A stretch of 33,135 bases of DNA. It comes from Gracilibacillus alcaliphilus (GTDB lineage: Bacteria > Bacillota > Bacilli > Bacillales > Amphibacillaceae). This document shows positions 32,727 through 33,135 of this stretch, piece after piece; position 1 is the first letter of the stretch, and every line of letters starts with the position of its first letter. The stretch lies in contig NZ_JAFBFA010000047.1 of NCBI RefSeq assembly GCF_016909015.1, positions 1-33,135 of the forward strand, read 5' to 3'. Both the position numbers and the translations under genes were made by a program. The notes beneath the pieces are model-generated. The model searched no databases and had not been told where the DNA came from. It saw only the letters and a list, made by a program, of their open reading frames with translations.

Positions 32727-32935
32727 ATTCTACATCTCCCTTTCTATCTATTTTTTATTATAATAGATAGATTGTTTTTTAGAATGCATTTTTACTTGAT
32801 ATTTTGTCAAAATTGTTTGCTGCTTATTCCATTCATAGTTGATAAACCCTTGACATGAAACTCACAAAAATATACTACAGTATATAGGATTTGGTAACAG
32901 CCAATGATCGCTGAACTCTCTGGTCTGTGAAAAAC
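32727..32935. other. Non-coding stretch with a possible rightward promoter
   Basis: No gene is seen. TTGACA at 32850-32855 is followed after 15 bases by TATACT (32871-32876), which forms part of the palindrome ATATACTacAGTATAT (32870-32885). About 55 bases further on comes the symmetrical terminator at 32936-32969, so a transcript of roughly 80 bases could be made rightward. This is a weak prediction because the spacer is short. Confidence 0.35.
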
Positions 32936-32969
32936 AAAAAACTCTTAGTATGGAAACTAAGAGTTTTTT
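32936..32969. terminator. Terminator of the rRNA operon, symmetrical
   Basis: AAAAAACTCTTAGT (32936-32949) pairs perfectly with ACTAAGAGTTTTTT (32956-32969) over ATGGAA. It works in both directions; on the minus strand it lies just after 5S rRNA and ends the operon. Confidence 0.93.
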
Positions 32970-32974
32970 GTAAG

Positions 32975-33090
32975 TGCCTGGCAACGTCCTACTCTCGCAG
33001 GGGTAAACCCAACTACCATGGGCGCTGAAGAGCTTAACTACTGTGTTCGGCATGGGAACAGGTGTGACCTCTTCGCTATTGCCACCAGGC
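32975..33090 (-). rRNA. rrf: 5S ribosomal RNA
   Basis: Read on the minus strand, the 116-base sequence starts GCCTGGTGGCAATAGCGAAG and contains the conserved GTCACACCTGTTCCCATGCC, GAACACAGTAGTTAAGC and GAGAGTAGGACG blocks, ending GCCAGGCA. The ends pair as in all 5S rRNAs (GCCTGG with CCAGGC). The operon is read leftward; 33091-33135 is the 23S-5S spacer, and 23S must lie beyond the right edge. Confidence 0.97.
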
Positions 33091-33135
33091 TTGCATGACG
33101 CAAGTCGATCGATGTTGTCACAGGATGTGACCGTC

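Noticed and set aside
32862..33053. 63-codon leftward frame over the 5S gene
   Set aside because: It lies on the rRNA and its terminator; the sequence is fully explained by 5S rRNA.

Overview
The window is a low-GC Bacillaceae chromosome segment. The evidence is a long run of genes in the order known from the Bacillus subtilis acuABC-ccpA-aroA-ytxGHJ-murC-sftA-ytpRQP-ytoP-trmB-ytmP-ytlQP-ytzE-ytzG-ytgP-ytfP region, AGGAGG-type ribosome binding sites, and a 5S rRNA gene at the right edge. The low GC content and the many dispersed intergenic repeats suggest an Oceanobacillus/Virgibacillus/Gracilibacillus-type relative, but genus cannot be fixed from this sequence.

Layout. 1-480: possible start of a leftward gene at the very edge, then the acuA promoter region. 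481-2910: acuA-acuB-acuC, rightward, control of acetyl-CoA synthetase by acetylation and deacetylation. 3046-4192: ccpA with its terminator and an extended -10 promoter. 4514-9870: an island lying between ccpA and aroA, genes that are close neighbours in B. subtilis. It holds a calcineurin-type phosphoesterase and an EEP-family hydrolase in one unit with a good cre box, plus an N-acetylglucosamine-type PTS operon (IIA, BglG/LicT-type antiterminator, IICB). The PTS operon has a NagR-like operator and mutually exclusive antiterminator/terminator hairpins in its leader. 9985-13430: aroA (chorismate mutase-DAHP synthase) and, divergent, a 711-residue FtsA/PilM-like actin-fold protein with a long repetitive C-terminal tail. 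13533-15216: ytxG-ytxH-ytxJ behind a SigB-type promoter. 15411-19122: murC and sftA. 19348-23422: ytpR, ytpQ, ytpP, a membrane-anchored unknown, and ytoP. 23563-27519: ytzB, trmB, ytmP, ytlQ, thpR. 27896-32357: ytzE, rsuA-type pseudouridine synthase, murJ/ytgP, ytfP. 32404-33135: a decayed gene remnant and the end of a leftward rRNA operon.

The genes are mostly housekeeping: carbon catabolite control and acetate metabolism, sugar uptake, aromatic amino acid synthesis, cell wall precursors (MurC, MurJ), chromosome segregation (SftA), thiol stress (YtxJ, YtpP) and RNA modification (TrmB, RsuA type). The most unusual content is intergenic. One family of about 235-265 bp elements with GTTCAAnAAG terminal inverted repeats occurs three times plus a fragment. 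A second family is a long, heavily base-paired element between ytpP and ytpQ, with a related piece beside trmB. The most unusual protein is the actin-like protein with five tandem C-terminal repeats.
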